Shown here: positions 24,345 to 37,600 of the stretch, one piece after another
Layout: every line of letters begins with the position of its first letter
Numbering within the stretch: the first letter of the stretch is position 1
NCBI RefSeq assembly: GCF_029227915.1
Contig: NC_079876.1
Span: 37,493,828 to 37,557,827 of the forward strand
Origin: Hydractinia symbiolongicarpus
Taxonomy: Eukaryota > Cnidaria > Hydrozoa > Anthoathecata > Hydractiniidae
Length of the DNA: 64,000 bases
Direction of reading: 5' to 3'
The notes under the pieces: model-generated
Databases searched by the model: none
The model's input: only the letters and a program-made list of their open reading frames with translations
Told to the model about the DNA's origin: nothing
Translations under genes and position numbers: made by a program

Positions 24345-27300
24345 CTGTGGTAGCGCTTCAATTAAAAATTAAGATAAAAAAGTCATTCTTTACTCTGGGA
24401 CCAATCTTAGCCGTTATCGCGCTGTAGAATTAGCGACAGTTTCAAAAACTACATTTCATTTGCTTTCTAACGGTGTCAGTCCGTTTGAGTTGCAACGGTT
24501 GAGTCACATATTCGTACCAACATGTACTTGTGCTATTTTCCGGTATTACTAGGTTGTATGGCTTTTACCAGTGAAACGATTGACTGTGGGACTTAATTGA
24601 ACTGATTATGGACTGTGACCTTAAAAATGTTATAAGTGAGACAATTGGACTCCAAGAAATAACATTCTTCCTAATTTGACATGATTGCCGAAACTCAGCG
24701 ATTACGCTGGGCGCTGTGGCAGCACTACAAATAAAAATTAAGATAAAAAAGTCATTCTTTACTGTGGGATGAATCTTAGCCGTTATCACACGCTGAAGAA
24801 TTAGCGACAGTTTCAAAATCTACATTTCATTGAGTTTTTAACGGTGTCAGTCCTTTTGAGCTACAACCGTTGGGTCACCTATTTGTACCAACATGTGTTT
24901 AGCGATATTTTTCCGGTACTACTAGGTTGTATGGCTTTTAGCAGTGAAACGATTGACTGTGGGACTTAATTGAACAAACTTTGGACTATAACCTAATAAA
25001 TTTGATAAGTGAGAAAATTGGACTCCAAGAAATAACATTCTTCTCAATTTGACATGATTGCCGAAACTCAGCGATTACACTGGGCGCTGTGGTAGCGCTT
25101 CAATTAAAAATTAAGATAAAAAAGTCATTCTTTACTGTGGGACCAATCCTAGCCGTTATCGCACGCTGAAGAAATAGCGACAGTTTCAAAAACTAAATTT
25201 CATTGACTTTCTAAGAATATCAATCCGTTTGATTAAAACGGTTGAGTCACATATTCGTACCAACATGTATTTCGTGATGTTTTTCCGGTACTACTAGGTT
25301 GTAAGGCTTTTAACAGTGAAACGATTGACTGCGGGACTTAATTGAACTGATTATGGACTGTGACCTTATAAATGTTAAAGTGAGACAATTGGACTCCAAG
25401 AAATAACATTCTTCCTAATTTGACATGATTGCCGAAACTCAGCGATTACACATGACGCTGTGGTAGCGCTTCAATTAAAAATTAAGATAAAAAAGTCATT
25501 CTTTACTGTGGGACCAATCTTAGCCGTTATGGCGCGCTGTAGAATTAGCGACAGTTTCAAAAACTACATTTCATTTGCTTTCTAACAGAATCAATCCGTT
25601 TGAGTTGCAAACGGTTTAGTCACATATTCGTACCAACATGTATTCGTGCTATTTTCCGGTATTACTAGGTTGTATGGCTTTTACCAGTGAAACGATTGAC
25701 TGTGGGACTTAATTGAACTGACTATGAACTGTGACCTTAAAAATGTTATAAGTGAGACAAGCGGACTCCAAGAAATAACATTCTTTTTAATTTGACATGA
25801 TTGCCGGAACTCAGCGATTACACTGGGCGCTGTGGTAGCGCTTCATTTAAGAATTTAGATAAATAAGTCATTCTTTACTGTGGGACCAATCCTAGCCGTT
25901 ATCGCGCGCTGAAGAAATAGCGACAGTTTCAAAAACTAAATTTCATTGACTTTCTAAGAATATCAATCCGTTTGAGTTACAACGGTTGAGTCACATATTC
26001 GTACCAACATGTATTTCGTGATATTTTTTCCGGTACTACTAGGTTGTAAGGCTTTTAACAGTGAAACGATTGACTGCGGGACTTAATTGAACTGATTATG
26101 GACTGTGACCTTATAAATGTTAAAGTGAGACAATTGGACTCCAAGAAATAACATTCTTCCTAATTTGACATGATTGCCGAAACTCAGCGATTACACAGGG
26201 CGCTGTGGTAGCGCTTCAATTAAAAATTAAGATAAAAAAGTCATTCTTTACTCTGGGACCAATCTTAGCCGTTATCGCGCTGTAGAATTAGCGACAGTTT
26301 CAAAAACTACATTTCATTTGCTTTCTAACGGTGTCAGTCCGTTTGAGTTGCAACGGTTGAGTCACATATTCGTACCAACATGTACTTGTGCTATTTTCCG
26401 GTATTACTAGGTTGTATGGCTTTTACCAGTGAAACGATTGACTGTGGGACTTAATTGAACTGATTATGGACTGTGACCTTAAAAATGTTATAAGTGAGAC
26501 AATTGGACTCCAAGAAATAACATTCTTCCTAATTTGACATGATTGCCGAAACTCAGCGATTACGCTGGGTGCTGTGGCAGCACTACAAATAAAAATTAAG
26601 ATAAAAAAGTCATTCTTTACTGTGGGATGAATCTTAGCCGTTATCACACGCTGAAGAATTAGCGACAGTTTCAAAATCTACATTTCATTGAGATTTTACC
26701 GGTGTCAGTCCTTTTGAGCTACAACCGTTGGGTCACCTATTTGTACCAACATGTGTTTAGCGATATTTTTCCGGTACTACTAGGTTGTATGGCTTTTAGC
26801 AGTGAAACGATTGACTGTGGGACTTAATTGAACAAACTTTGGACTATAACCTAATAAATTTGATAAGTGAGAAAATTGGACTCCAAGAAATAACATTCTT
26901 CTCAATTTGACATGATTGCCGAAACTCAGCGATTACACTGGGCGCTGTGGTAGCGCTTCAATTAAAAATTAAGATAAAAAAGTCATTCTTTACTGTGGGA
27001 CCAATCCTAGCCGTTATCGCACGCTGAAGAAATAGCGACAGTTTCAAAAACTAAATTTCATTGACTTTCTAAGAATATCAATCCGTTTGATTAAAACGGT
27101 TGAGTCACATATTCGTACCAACATGTATTTCGTGATGTTTTTCCGGTACTACTAGGTTGTAAGGCTTTTAACAGTGAAACGATTGACTGCGGGACTTAAT
27201 TGAACTGATTATGGACTGTGACCTCATAAATGTTAAAGTGAGACAATTGGACTCCAAGAAATAACATTCTTCCTAATTTGACATGATTGCCGAAACTCAG

Positions 27301-28060
27301 CGATTACACATGACGCTGTGGTAGCGCTTCAATTAAAAATTAAGATAAAAAAGTCATTCTTTACTGTGGGACCAATCTTAGCCGTTATGGCGCGCTGTAG
27401 AATTAGCGACAGTTTCAAAAACTACATTTCATTTGCTTTCTAACAGAATCAATCCGTTTGAGTTGCAAACGGTTTAGTCACATATTCGTACCAACATGTA
27501 TTCGTGCTATTTTCCGGTATTACTAGGTTGTATGGCTTTTACCAGTGAAACGATTGACTGTGGGACTTAATTGAACTGACTATGAACTGTGACCTTAAAA
27601 ATGTTATAAGTGAGACAAGCGGACTCCAAGAAATAACATTCTTTTTAATTTGACATGATTGCCGGAACTCAGCGATTACACTGGGCGCTGTGGTAGCGCT
27701 TCATTTAAGAATTTAGATAAATAAGTCATTCTTTACTGTGGGACCAATCCTAGCCGTTATCGCGCGCTGAAGAAATAGCGACAGTTTCAAAAACTAAATT
27801 TCATTGACTTTCTAAGAATATCAATCCGTTTGAGTTACAACGGTTGAGTCACATATTCGTACCAACATGTATTTCGTGATATTTTTTCCGGTACTACTAG
27901 GTTGTAAGGCTTTTAACAGTGAAACGATTGACTGTGGGACTTAATTGAACTGATTATAGACTGTGACCTTATAAATGTTAAAGTGAGACAATTGGACTCC
28001 AAGAAATAACATTCTTCCTAATTTGACATGATTGCCGAAACTCAGCGATTACGCTGGGCG
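24345..28060. repeat. Pentamer higher-order repeat, 1858 bp x 2 (inside super-repeat copy 1)
   Basis: Units start at 24345 and 26203 with monomer lengths 369, 373, 371, 372, 373. Shared markers are TTACTCTGGGACC, CACATGACGCTG (25451 and 27309) and the perfect hairpin form CCGTTTG...CAAACGG. Confidence 0.9.
25596..25614. repeat. Representative intra-monomer hairpin CCGTTTG-AGTTG-CAAACGG
   Basis: This is a perfect 7-bp inverted repeat with a 5-nt loop, seen in one subfamily. Other subfamilies at the same place have CCGTT(8 nt)AACGG, or CCGTTT-GATTA-AAACGG flanked by TCAA and TTGA. A further subfamily (CCTTTTGAGCTACAACGG) has lost the pairing, so the structure is common but not universal. Confidence 0.55.
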
Positions 28061-29544
28061 CTGTGGCAGCACTTCAATTAAAAATTTAGATAAATAAGTC
28101 ATTCTTTACTGTGGGACAAATCTTAGCCGTTATCGCACGCTGAAGAATTAGCGACAGTTTAAAAATCTACACTTCATTGACTTTTTAACGGTGTCAGTCC
28201 TTTTGAGCTACAACGGTTGTGTCACCTATTCGTACCGACATGTGTTTAGCGATATTTTTTTGATACTACCAGGTTGCATCGCTTTTAACAATAAAACGAT
28301 GGACTGTGGGACTTAATTGAACTACCTTTGGACTGTGACCTGATAAATGTGATAAATGAGACAATTGGACACCAAGAAATAACATTCTTCTTAATTTGAC
28401 AGGATTGCCGAAACTCAGCGATTACACTGGGCGCTGTGGTAGCGCTTCAATTAAAAATAAAGATAAAAAAGTCATTCTTTACTGTGGGACCAATCCTAGC
28501 CGTTATCGCGGCTGAAGAAATAGCGACAGTTTCAAAAACTAAATTTCATTGACTTTCTAAGAATATCAATCCGTTTGATTAAAACGGTTGAGTCACATAT
28601 TCGTACCAACATGTACTTGTGCTATTTTCCGGTATTACTAGGTTGTATGGCTTTTACCAGTGAAACGATTGACTGTGGGACTTAATTGAACAGATTATGG
28701 ACTGTGACCTTAAAAATGTTATAAGTGAGACAAGCGGACTCCAAGAAATAACATTCTTTTTAATTTGACATGATTGCCGGAACTCAGCGATTACACTGGG
28801 CGCTGTGGCAGCACTTCAATTAAAAATTTAGATAAATAAGTCATTCTTTACTGTGGGACAAATCTTAGCCGTTATCGCACGCTGAAGAATTAGCGACAGT
28901 TTAAAAATCTACACTTCATTGACTTTTTAACGGTGTCAGTCCTTTTGAGCTACAACGGTTGTGTCACCTATTCGTACCGACATGTGTTTAGCGATATTTT
29001 TTTGATACTACCAGGTTGCATCGCTTTTAACAATAAAACGATGGACTGTGGGACTTAATTGAACTACCTTTGGACTGTGACCTGATAAATGTGATAAATG
29101 AGACAATTGGACACCAAGAAATAACATTCTTCTTAATTTGACAGGATTGCCGAAACTCAGCGATTACACTGGGCGCTGTGGTAGCGCTTCAATTAAAAAT
29201 AAAGATAAAAAAGTCATTCTTTACTGTGGGACCAATCCTAGCCGTTATCGCGGCTGAAGAAATAGCGACAGTTTCAAAAACTAAATTTCATTGACTTTCT
29301 AAGAATATCAATCCGTTTGATTAAAACGGTTGAGTCACATATTCGTACCAACATGTACTTGTGCTATTTTCCGGTATTACTAGGTTGTATGGCTTTTACC
29401 AGTGAAACGATTGACTGTGGGACTTAATTGAACAGATTATGGACTGTGACCTTAAAAATGTTATAAGTGAGACAATTGGACTCCAAGAAATAACATTCTT
29501 CCTAATTTGACATGATTGCCGAAACTCAGCGATTACGCTGGGCG
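28061..29544. repeat. Dimer higher-order repeat, 742 bp x 2
   Basis: Units start at 28061 and 28803. Both carry the short variant ATCGCGGCTGAAG (28508 and 29250) and AGTTTAAAAATCTACAC. They recur at 38470 and 39212 in the second super-repeat. Confidence 0.9.
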
Positions 29545-32500
29545 CTGTGGCAGCACTTCAAATAGAAATTAAGATAAAAAAAGTCATTCTTTACTGTGGG
29601 ACAAATCTTAGCCGTTATCGCACGCTGAAGAATTAGCGACAGTTTCAAAATCTACATTTCATTGACTTTTTAACGGTGTCAGTCCTTTTGAGCTACAACG
29701 GTTGGGTCACCTATTCGTACCAACATGTGTTTAGCGATATTTTTCCGGTACTACTAGGTTGTATGGCTTTTAGCAGTGAAACGATTGACTGTGGGACTTA
29801 ATTGAACAAACTTTGGACTATAACCTAATAAATTTGATAAGTGAGAAAATTGGACTCCAAGAAATAACATTCTTCTCAATTTGACATGATTGCCGAAACT
29901 CAGCGATTACACTGGGCGCTGTGGTAGCGCTTCAATTAAAAATTAAGATAAAAAAGTCGTTCTTTACTGTGGGACCAATCCTAGCCGTTATCGCGCGCTG
30001 AAGAAATAGCGACAGTTTCAAAAACTAAATTTCATTGACTTTCTAAGAATATCAATCCGTTTGATTAAAACGGTTGAATCACACATTCGTACCAACATGT
30101 ATTTAGCGATATTTTTTTGATAATAGTAGGTTGCATCGCTCTTAACAATGAAACGATTGACTGTGGGACTTAATTGAACAAACATTGGACTGTGACCTAA
30201 TAAATGTGATAAATGAGAAAATTGGACTCCAAGAAATAACATTCTTCTCAATTTGACATGATTGCCGGAACTCAGCGATTACACTGGGCGCTGTGGTAGC
30301 GCTTCAATTAAAAATTAAGATAAAAAAGTCATTCTTTACTGTGGGACCAATCTTAGCCGTTATGGCGCGCTGTAGAATTAGCGACAGTTTCAAAAACTAC
30401 ATTTCATTTGCTTTCTAACAGAATCAATCCGTTTGAGTTGCAAACGGTTTAGTCACATATTCGTACCAACATGTATTCGTGCTATTTTCCGGTATTACTA
30501 GGTTGTATGGCTTTTACCAGTGAAACGATTGACTGTGGGACTTAATTGAACTGACTATGAACTGTGACCTTAAAATGTTATAAGTGAGACAAGCGGACTC
30601 CAAGAAATAACATTCTTTTTAATTTGACATGATTGCCGGAACTCAGCGATTACACTGGGCGCTGTGGTAGCGCTTCATTTAAGAATTTAGATAAATAAGT
30701 CATTCTTTACTGTGGGACCAATCCCAGCCGTTATCGCGCGCTGAAGAAATAGCGACAGTTTCAAAAACTAAATTTCATTGACTTTCTAAGAATATCAATC
30801 CGTTTGAGTTACAACGGTTGAGTCACATATTCGTACCAACATGTATTTCGTGATATTTTTTCCGGTACTACTAGGTTGTAAGGCTTTTAACAGTGAAACG
30901 ATTGACTGTGGGACTTAATTGAACTGATTATAGACTGTGACCTTATAAATGTTAAAGTGAGACAATTGGACTCCAAGAAATAACATTCTTCCTAATTTGA
31001 CATGATTGCCGAAACTCAGCGATTACGCTGGGCGCTGTGGCAGCACTTCAATTAAAAATTTAGATAAATAAGTCATTCTTTACTGTGGGACAAATCTTAG
31101 CCGTTATCGCACGCTGAAGAATTAGCGACAGTTTAAAAATCTACACTTCATTGACTTTTTAACGGTGTCAGTCCTTTTGAGCTACAACGGTTGTGTCACC
31201 TATTCGTACCGACATGTGTTTAGCGATATTTTTTTGATACTACCAGGTTGCATCGCTTTTAACAATAAAACGATGGACTGTGGGACTTAATTTAACTACC
31301 TTTGGACTGTGACCTGATAAATGTGATAAATGAGACAATTGGACACCAAGAAATAACATTCTTCTTAATTTGACAGGATTGCCGAAACTTAGCGATTACA
31401 CTGGGCGCTGTGGTAGCGCTTCAATTAAAAATAAAGATAAAAAAGTCATTCTTTACTGTGGGACCAATCCTAGCCGTTATCGCGGCTGAAGAAATAGCGA
31501 CAGTTTCAAAAACTAAATTTCATTGACTTTCTAAGAATATCAATCCGTTTGATTAAAACGGTTGAGTCACATATTCGTACCAACATGTACTTGTGCTATT
31601 TTCCGGTATTACTAGGTTGTATGGCTTTTACCAGTGAAACGATTGACTGTGGGACTTAATTAAACAGATTATGGACTGTGACCTTAAAAATGTTATAAGT
31701 GAGACAATTGGACTCCAAGAAATAACATTCTTCCTAATTTGACATGATTGCCGAAACTCAGCGATTACGCTGGGCGCTGTGGCAGCACTTCAAATAGAAA
31801 TTAAGATAAAAAAAGTCATTCTTTACTGTGGGACAAATCTTAGCCGTTATCGCACGCTGAAGAATTAGCGACAGTTTCAAAATCTACATTTCATTGACTT
31901 TTTAACGGTGTCAGTCCTTTTGAGCTACAACGGTTGGGTCACCTATTCGTACCAACATGTGTTTAGCGATATTTTTCCGGTACTACTAGGTTGTATGGCT
32001 TTTAGCAGTGAAACGATTGACTGTGGGACTTAATTGAACAAACTTTGGACTATAACCTAATAAATTTGATAAGTGAGAAAATTGGACTCCAAGAAATAAC
32101 ATTCTTCTCAATTTGACATGATTGCCGAAACTCAGCGATTACACTGGGCGCTGTGGTAGCGCTTCAATTAAAAATTAAGATAAAAAAGTCGTTCTTTACT
32201 GTGGGACCAATCCTAGCCGTTATCGCGCGCTGAAGAAATAGCGACAGTTTCAAAAACTAAATTTCATTGACTTTCTAAGAATATCAATCCGTTTGATTAA
32301 AACGGTTGAATCACACATTCGTACCAACATGTATTTAGCGATATTTTTTTGATAATAGTAGGTTGCATCGCTCTTAACAATGAAACGATTGACTGTGGGA
32401 CTTAATTGAACAAACATTGGACTGTGACCTAATAAATGTGATAAATGAGAAAATTGGACTCCAAGAAATAACATTCTTCTCAATTTGACATGATTGCCGG

Positions 32501-34560
32501 AACTCAGCGATTACACTGGGCGCTGTGGTAGCGCTTCAATTAAAAATTAAGATAAAAAAGTCATTCTTTACTGTGGGACCAATCTTAGCCGTTATGGCGC
32601 GCTGTAGAATTAGCGACAGTTTCAAAAACTACATTTCATTTGCTTTCTAACAGAATCAATCCGTTTGAGTTGCAAACGGTTTAGTCACATATTCGTACCA
32701 ACATGTATTCGTGCTATTTTCCGGTATTACTAGGTTGTATGGCTTTTACCAGTGAAACGATTGACTGTGGGACTTAATTGAACTGACTATGAACTGTGAC
32801 CTTAAAATGTTATAAGTGAGACAAGCGGACTCCAAGAAATAACATTCTTTTTAATTTGACATGATTGCCGGAACTCAGCGATTACACTGGGCGCTGTGGT
32901 AGCGCTTCATTTAAGAATTTAGATAAATAAGTCATTCTTTACTGTGGGACCAATCCCAGCCGTTATCGCGCGCTGAAGAAATAGCGACAGTTTCAAAAAC
33001 TAAATTTCATTGACTTTCTAAGAATATCAATCCGTTTGAGTTACAACGGTTGAGTCACATATTCGTACCAACATGTATTTCGTGATATTTTTTCCGGTAC
33101 TACTAGGTTGTAAGGCTTTTAACAGTGAAACGATTGACTGTGGGACTTAATTGAACTGATTATAGACTGTGACCTTATAAATGTTAAAGTGAGACAATTG
33201 GACTCCAAGAAATAACATTCTTCCTAATTTGACATGATTGCCGAAACTCAGCGATTACGCTGGGCGCTGTGGCAGCACTTCAATTAAAAATTTAGATAAA
33301 TAAGTCATTCTTTACTGTGGGACAAATCTTAGCCGTTATCGCACGCTGAAGAATTAGCGACAGTTTAAAAATCTACACTTCATTGACTTTTTAACGGTGT
33401 CAGTCCTTTTGAGCTACAACGGTTGTGTCACCTATTCGTACCGACATGTGTTTAGCGATATTTTTTTGATACTACCAGGTTGCATCGCTTTTAACAATAA
33501 AACGATGGACTGTGGGACTTAATTTAACTACCTTTGGACTGTGACCTGATAAATGTGATAAATGAGACAATTGGACACCAAGAAATAACATTCTTCTTAA
33601 TTTGACAGGATTGCCGAAACTTAGCGATTACACTGGGCGCTGTGGTAGCGCTTCAATTAAAAATAAAGATAAAAAAGTCATTCTTTACTGTGGGACCAAT
33701 CCTAGCCGTTATCGCGGCTGAAGAAATAGCGACAGTTTCAAAAACTAAATTTCATTGACTTTCTAAGAATATCAATCCGTTTGATTAAAACGGTTGAGTC
33801 ACATATTCGTACCAACATGTACTTGTGCTATTTTCCGGTATTACTAGGTTGTATGGCTTTTACCAGTGAAACGATTGACTGTGGGACTTAATTAAACAGA
33901 TTATGGACTGTGACCTTAAAAATGTTATAAGTGAGACAATTGGACTCCAAGAAATAACATTCTTCCTAATTTGACATGATTGCCGAAACTCAGCGATTAC
34001 GCTGGGCGCTGTGGCAGCACTTCAAATAGAAATTAAGATAAAAAAAGTCATTCTTTACTGTGGGACAAATCTTAGCCGTTATCGCACGCTGAAGAATTAG
34101 CGACAGTTTCAAAATCTACATTTCATTGACTTTTTAACGGTGTCAGTCCTTTTGAGCTACAACGGTTGGGTCACCTATTCGTACCAACATGTGTTTAGCG
34201 ATATTTTTCCGGTACTACTAGGTTGTATGGCTTTTAGCAGTGAAACGATTGACTGTGGGACTTAATTGAACAAACTTTGGACTATAACCTAATAAATTTG
34301 ATAAGTGAGAAAATTGGACTCCAAGAAATAACATTCTTCTCAATTTGACATGATTGCCGAAACTCAGCGATTACACTGGGCGCTGTGGTAGCGCTTCAAT
34401 TAAAAATTAAGATAAAAAAGTCGTTCTTTACTGTGGGACCAATCCTAGCCGTTATCGCGCGCTGAAGAAATAGCGACAGTTTCAAAAACTAAATTTCATT
34501 GACTTTCTAAGAATATCAATCCGTTTGATTAAAACGGTTGAATCACACATTCGTACCAAC
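28803..34560. repeat. Hexamer higher-order repeat, 2232 bp, about 2.6 copies
   Basis: Monomers 28803, 29176, 29545, 29919, 30291, 30662 recur at 31035-32894 and again from 33267. Copies are near-identical by eye. Similarity ends near 34560, where GTATTTAGCG changes to GTATTTCGTG. This block differs in copy number between the two super-repeats. Confidence 0.92.
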
Positions 34561-34665
34561 ATGTATTTCGTGATGTTTTTCCGGTACTACTAGGTTGTAA
34601 GGCTTTTAACAGTGAAACGATTGACTGCGGGACTTAATTGAACTGATTATGGACTGTGACCTTAT

Positions 34666-37600
34666 AAATGTTAAAGTGAGACAATTGGACTCCAAGAAAT
34701 AACATTCTTCCTAATTTGACATGATTGCCGAAACTCAGCGATTACACATGACGCTGTGGTAGCGCTTCAATTAAAAATTAAGATAAAAAAGTCATTCTTT
34801 ACTGTGGGACCAATCTTAGCCGTTATCGCGCTGTAGAATTAGCGACAGTTTCAAAAACTACATTTCATTTGCTTTCTAACGGTGTCAGTCCGTTTGAGTT
34901 GCAACGGTTGAGTCACATATTCGTACCAACATGTACTTGTGCTATTTTCCGGTATTACTAGGTTGTATGGCTTTTACCAGTGAAACGATTGACTGTGGGA
35001 CTTAATTGAACTGATTATGGACTGTGACCATAAAAATGTTATAAGTGAGACAATTGGACTCCAAGAAATAACATTCTTCCTAATTTGACATGATTGCCGA
35101 AACTCAGCGATTACGCTGGGCGCTGTGGCAGCACTACAAATAAAAATTAAGATAAAAAAGTCATTCTTTACTGTGGGATGAATCTTAGCCGTTATCACAC
35201 GCTGAAGAATTAGCGACAGTTTCAAAATCTACATTTCATTGAGTTTTTAACGGTGTCAGTCCTTTTGAGCTACAACCGTTGGGTCACCTATTTGTACCAA
35301 CATGTGTTTAGCGATATTTTTCCGGTACTACTAGGTTGTATGGCTTTTAGCAGTGAAACGATTGACTGTGGGACTTAATTGAACAAACTTTGGACTATAA
35401 CCTAATAAATTTGATAAGTGAGAAAATTGGACTCCAAGAAATAACATTCTTCTCAATTTGACATGATTGCCGAAACTCAGCGATTACACTGGGCGCTGTG
35501 GTAGCGCTTCAAATAAAAATTAAGATAAAAAAGTCATTCTTTACTGTGGGACCAATCCTAGCCGTTATCGCACGCTGAAGAAATAGCGACAGTTTCAAAA
35601 ACTAAATTTCATTGACTTTCTAAGAATATCAATCCGTTTGATTAAAACGGTTGAGTCACATATTCGTACCAACATGTATTTCGTGATGTTTTTCCGGTAC
35701 TACTAGGTTGTAAGGCTTTTAACAGTGAAACGATTGACTGCGGGACTTAATTGAACTGATTATGGACTGTGACCTTATAAATGTTAAAGTGAGACAATTG
35801 GACTCCAAGAAATAACATTCTTCCTAATTTGACATGATTGCCGAAACTCAGCGATTACACATGACGCTGTGGTAGCGCTTCAATTAAAAATTAAGATAAA
35901 AAAGTCATTCTTTACTGTGGGACCAATCTTAGCCGTTATGGCGCGCTGTAGAATTAGCGACAGTTTCAAAAACTACATTTCATTTGCTTTCTAACAGAAT
36001 CAATCCGTTTGAGTTGCAAACGGTTTAGTCACATATTCGTACCAACATGTATTCGTGCTATTTTCCGGTATTACTAGGTTGTATGGCTTTTACCAGTGAA
36101 ACGATTGACTGTGGGACTTAATTGAACTGACTATGAACTGTGACCTTAAAAATGTTATAAGTGAGACAAGCGGACTCCAAGAAATAACATTCTTTTTAAT
36201 TTGACATGATTGCCGGAACTCAGCGATTACACTGGGCGCTGTGGTAGCGCTTCATTTAAGAATTTAGATAAATAAGTCATTCTTTACTGTGGGACCAATC
36301 CTAGCCGTTATCGCGCGCTGAAGAAATAGCGACAGTTTCAAAAACTAAATTTCATTGACTTTCTAAGAATATCAATCCGTTTGAGTTACAACGGTTGAGT
36401 CACATATTCGTACCAACATGTATTTCGTGATATTTTTTCCGGTACTACTAGGTTGTAAGGCTTTTAACAGTGAAACGATTGACTGCGGGACTTAATTGAA
36501 CTGATTATGGACTGTGACCTTATAAATGTTAAAGTGAGACAATTGGACTCCAAGAAATAACATTCTTCCTAATTTGACATGATTGCCGAAACTCAGCGAT
36601 TACACAGGGCGCTGTGGTAGCGCTTCAATTAAAAATTAAGATAAAAAAGTCATTCTTTACTCTGCGACCAATCTTAGCCGTTATCGCGCTGTAGAATTAG
36701 CGACAGTTTCAAAAACTACATTTCATTTGCTTTCTAACGGTGTCAGTCCGTTTGAGTTGCAACGGTTGAGTCACATATTCGTACCAACATGTACTTGTGC
36801 TATTTTCCGGTATTACTAGGTTGTATGGCTTTTACCAGTGAAACGATTGACTGTGGGACTTAATTGAACTGATTATGGACTGTGACTTTAAAAATGTTAT
36901 AAGTGAGACAATTGGACTCCAAGAAATAACATTCTTCCTAATTTGACATGATTGCCGAAACTCAGCGATTACGCTGGGTGCTGTGGCAGCACTACAAATA
37001 AAAATTAAGATAAAAAAGTCATTCTTTACTGTGGGATGAATCTTAGCCGTTATCACACGCTGAAGAATTAGCGACAGTTTCAAAATCTACATTTCATTGA
37101 GATTTTACCGGTGTCAGTCCTTTTGAGCTACAACCGTTGGGTCACCTATTTGTACCAACATGTGTTTAGCGATATTTTTCCGGTACTACTAGGTTGTATG
37201 GCTTTTAGCAGTGAAACGATTGACTGTGGGACTTAATTGAACAAACTTTGGACTATAACCTAATAAATTTGATAAGTGAGAAAATTGGACTCCAAGAAAT
37301 AACATTCTTCTCAATTTGACATGATTGCCGAAACTCAGCGATTACACTGGGCGCTGTGGTAGCGCTTCAATTAAAAATTAAGATAAAAAAGTCATTCTTT
37401 ACTGTGGGACCAATCCTAGCCGTTATCGCACGCTGAAGAAATAGCGACAGTTTCAAAAACTAAATTTCATTGACTTTCTAAGAATATCAATCCGTTTGAT
37501 TAAAACGGTTGAGTCACATATTCGTACCAACATGTATTTCGTGATGTTTTTCCGGTACTACTAGGTTGTAAGGCTTTTAACAGTGAAACGATTGACTGCG

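Larger units (their letters stand above)
24257..34665. repeat. Super-repeat copy 1 (10,409 bp, 28 monomers)
   Basis: Every monomer start from 24345 to about 30662 has a partner exactly 10,409 bp later, with private variants shared. Inside are two pentamers of 1858 bp (24345-26202, 26203-28060), two dimers of 742 bp (28061-28802, 28803-29544) and a hexamer period of 2232 bp running from 28803 to about 34560. The left end is a chimeric junction at about 24256. Confidence 0.92.

Noticed and set aside
30018-30251. 77-codon minus-strand ORF repeated at 32250 and 40427
   Set aside because: The copies are spaced by the hexamer and super-repeat periods (2232 and 10,409 bp). This is a chance open frame copied with the satellite.
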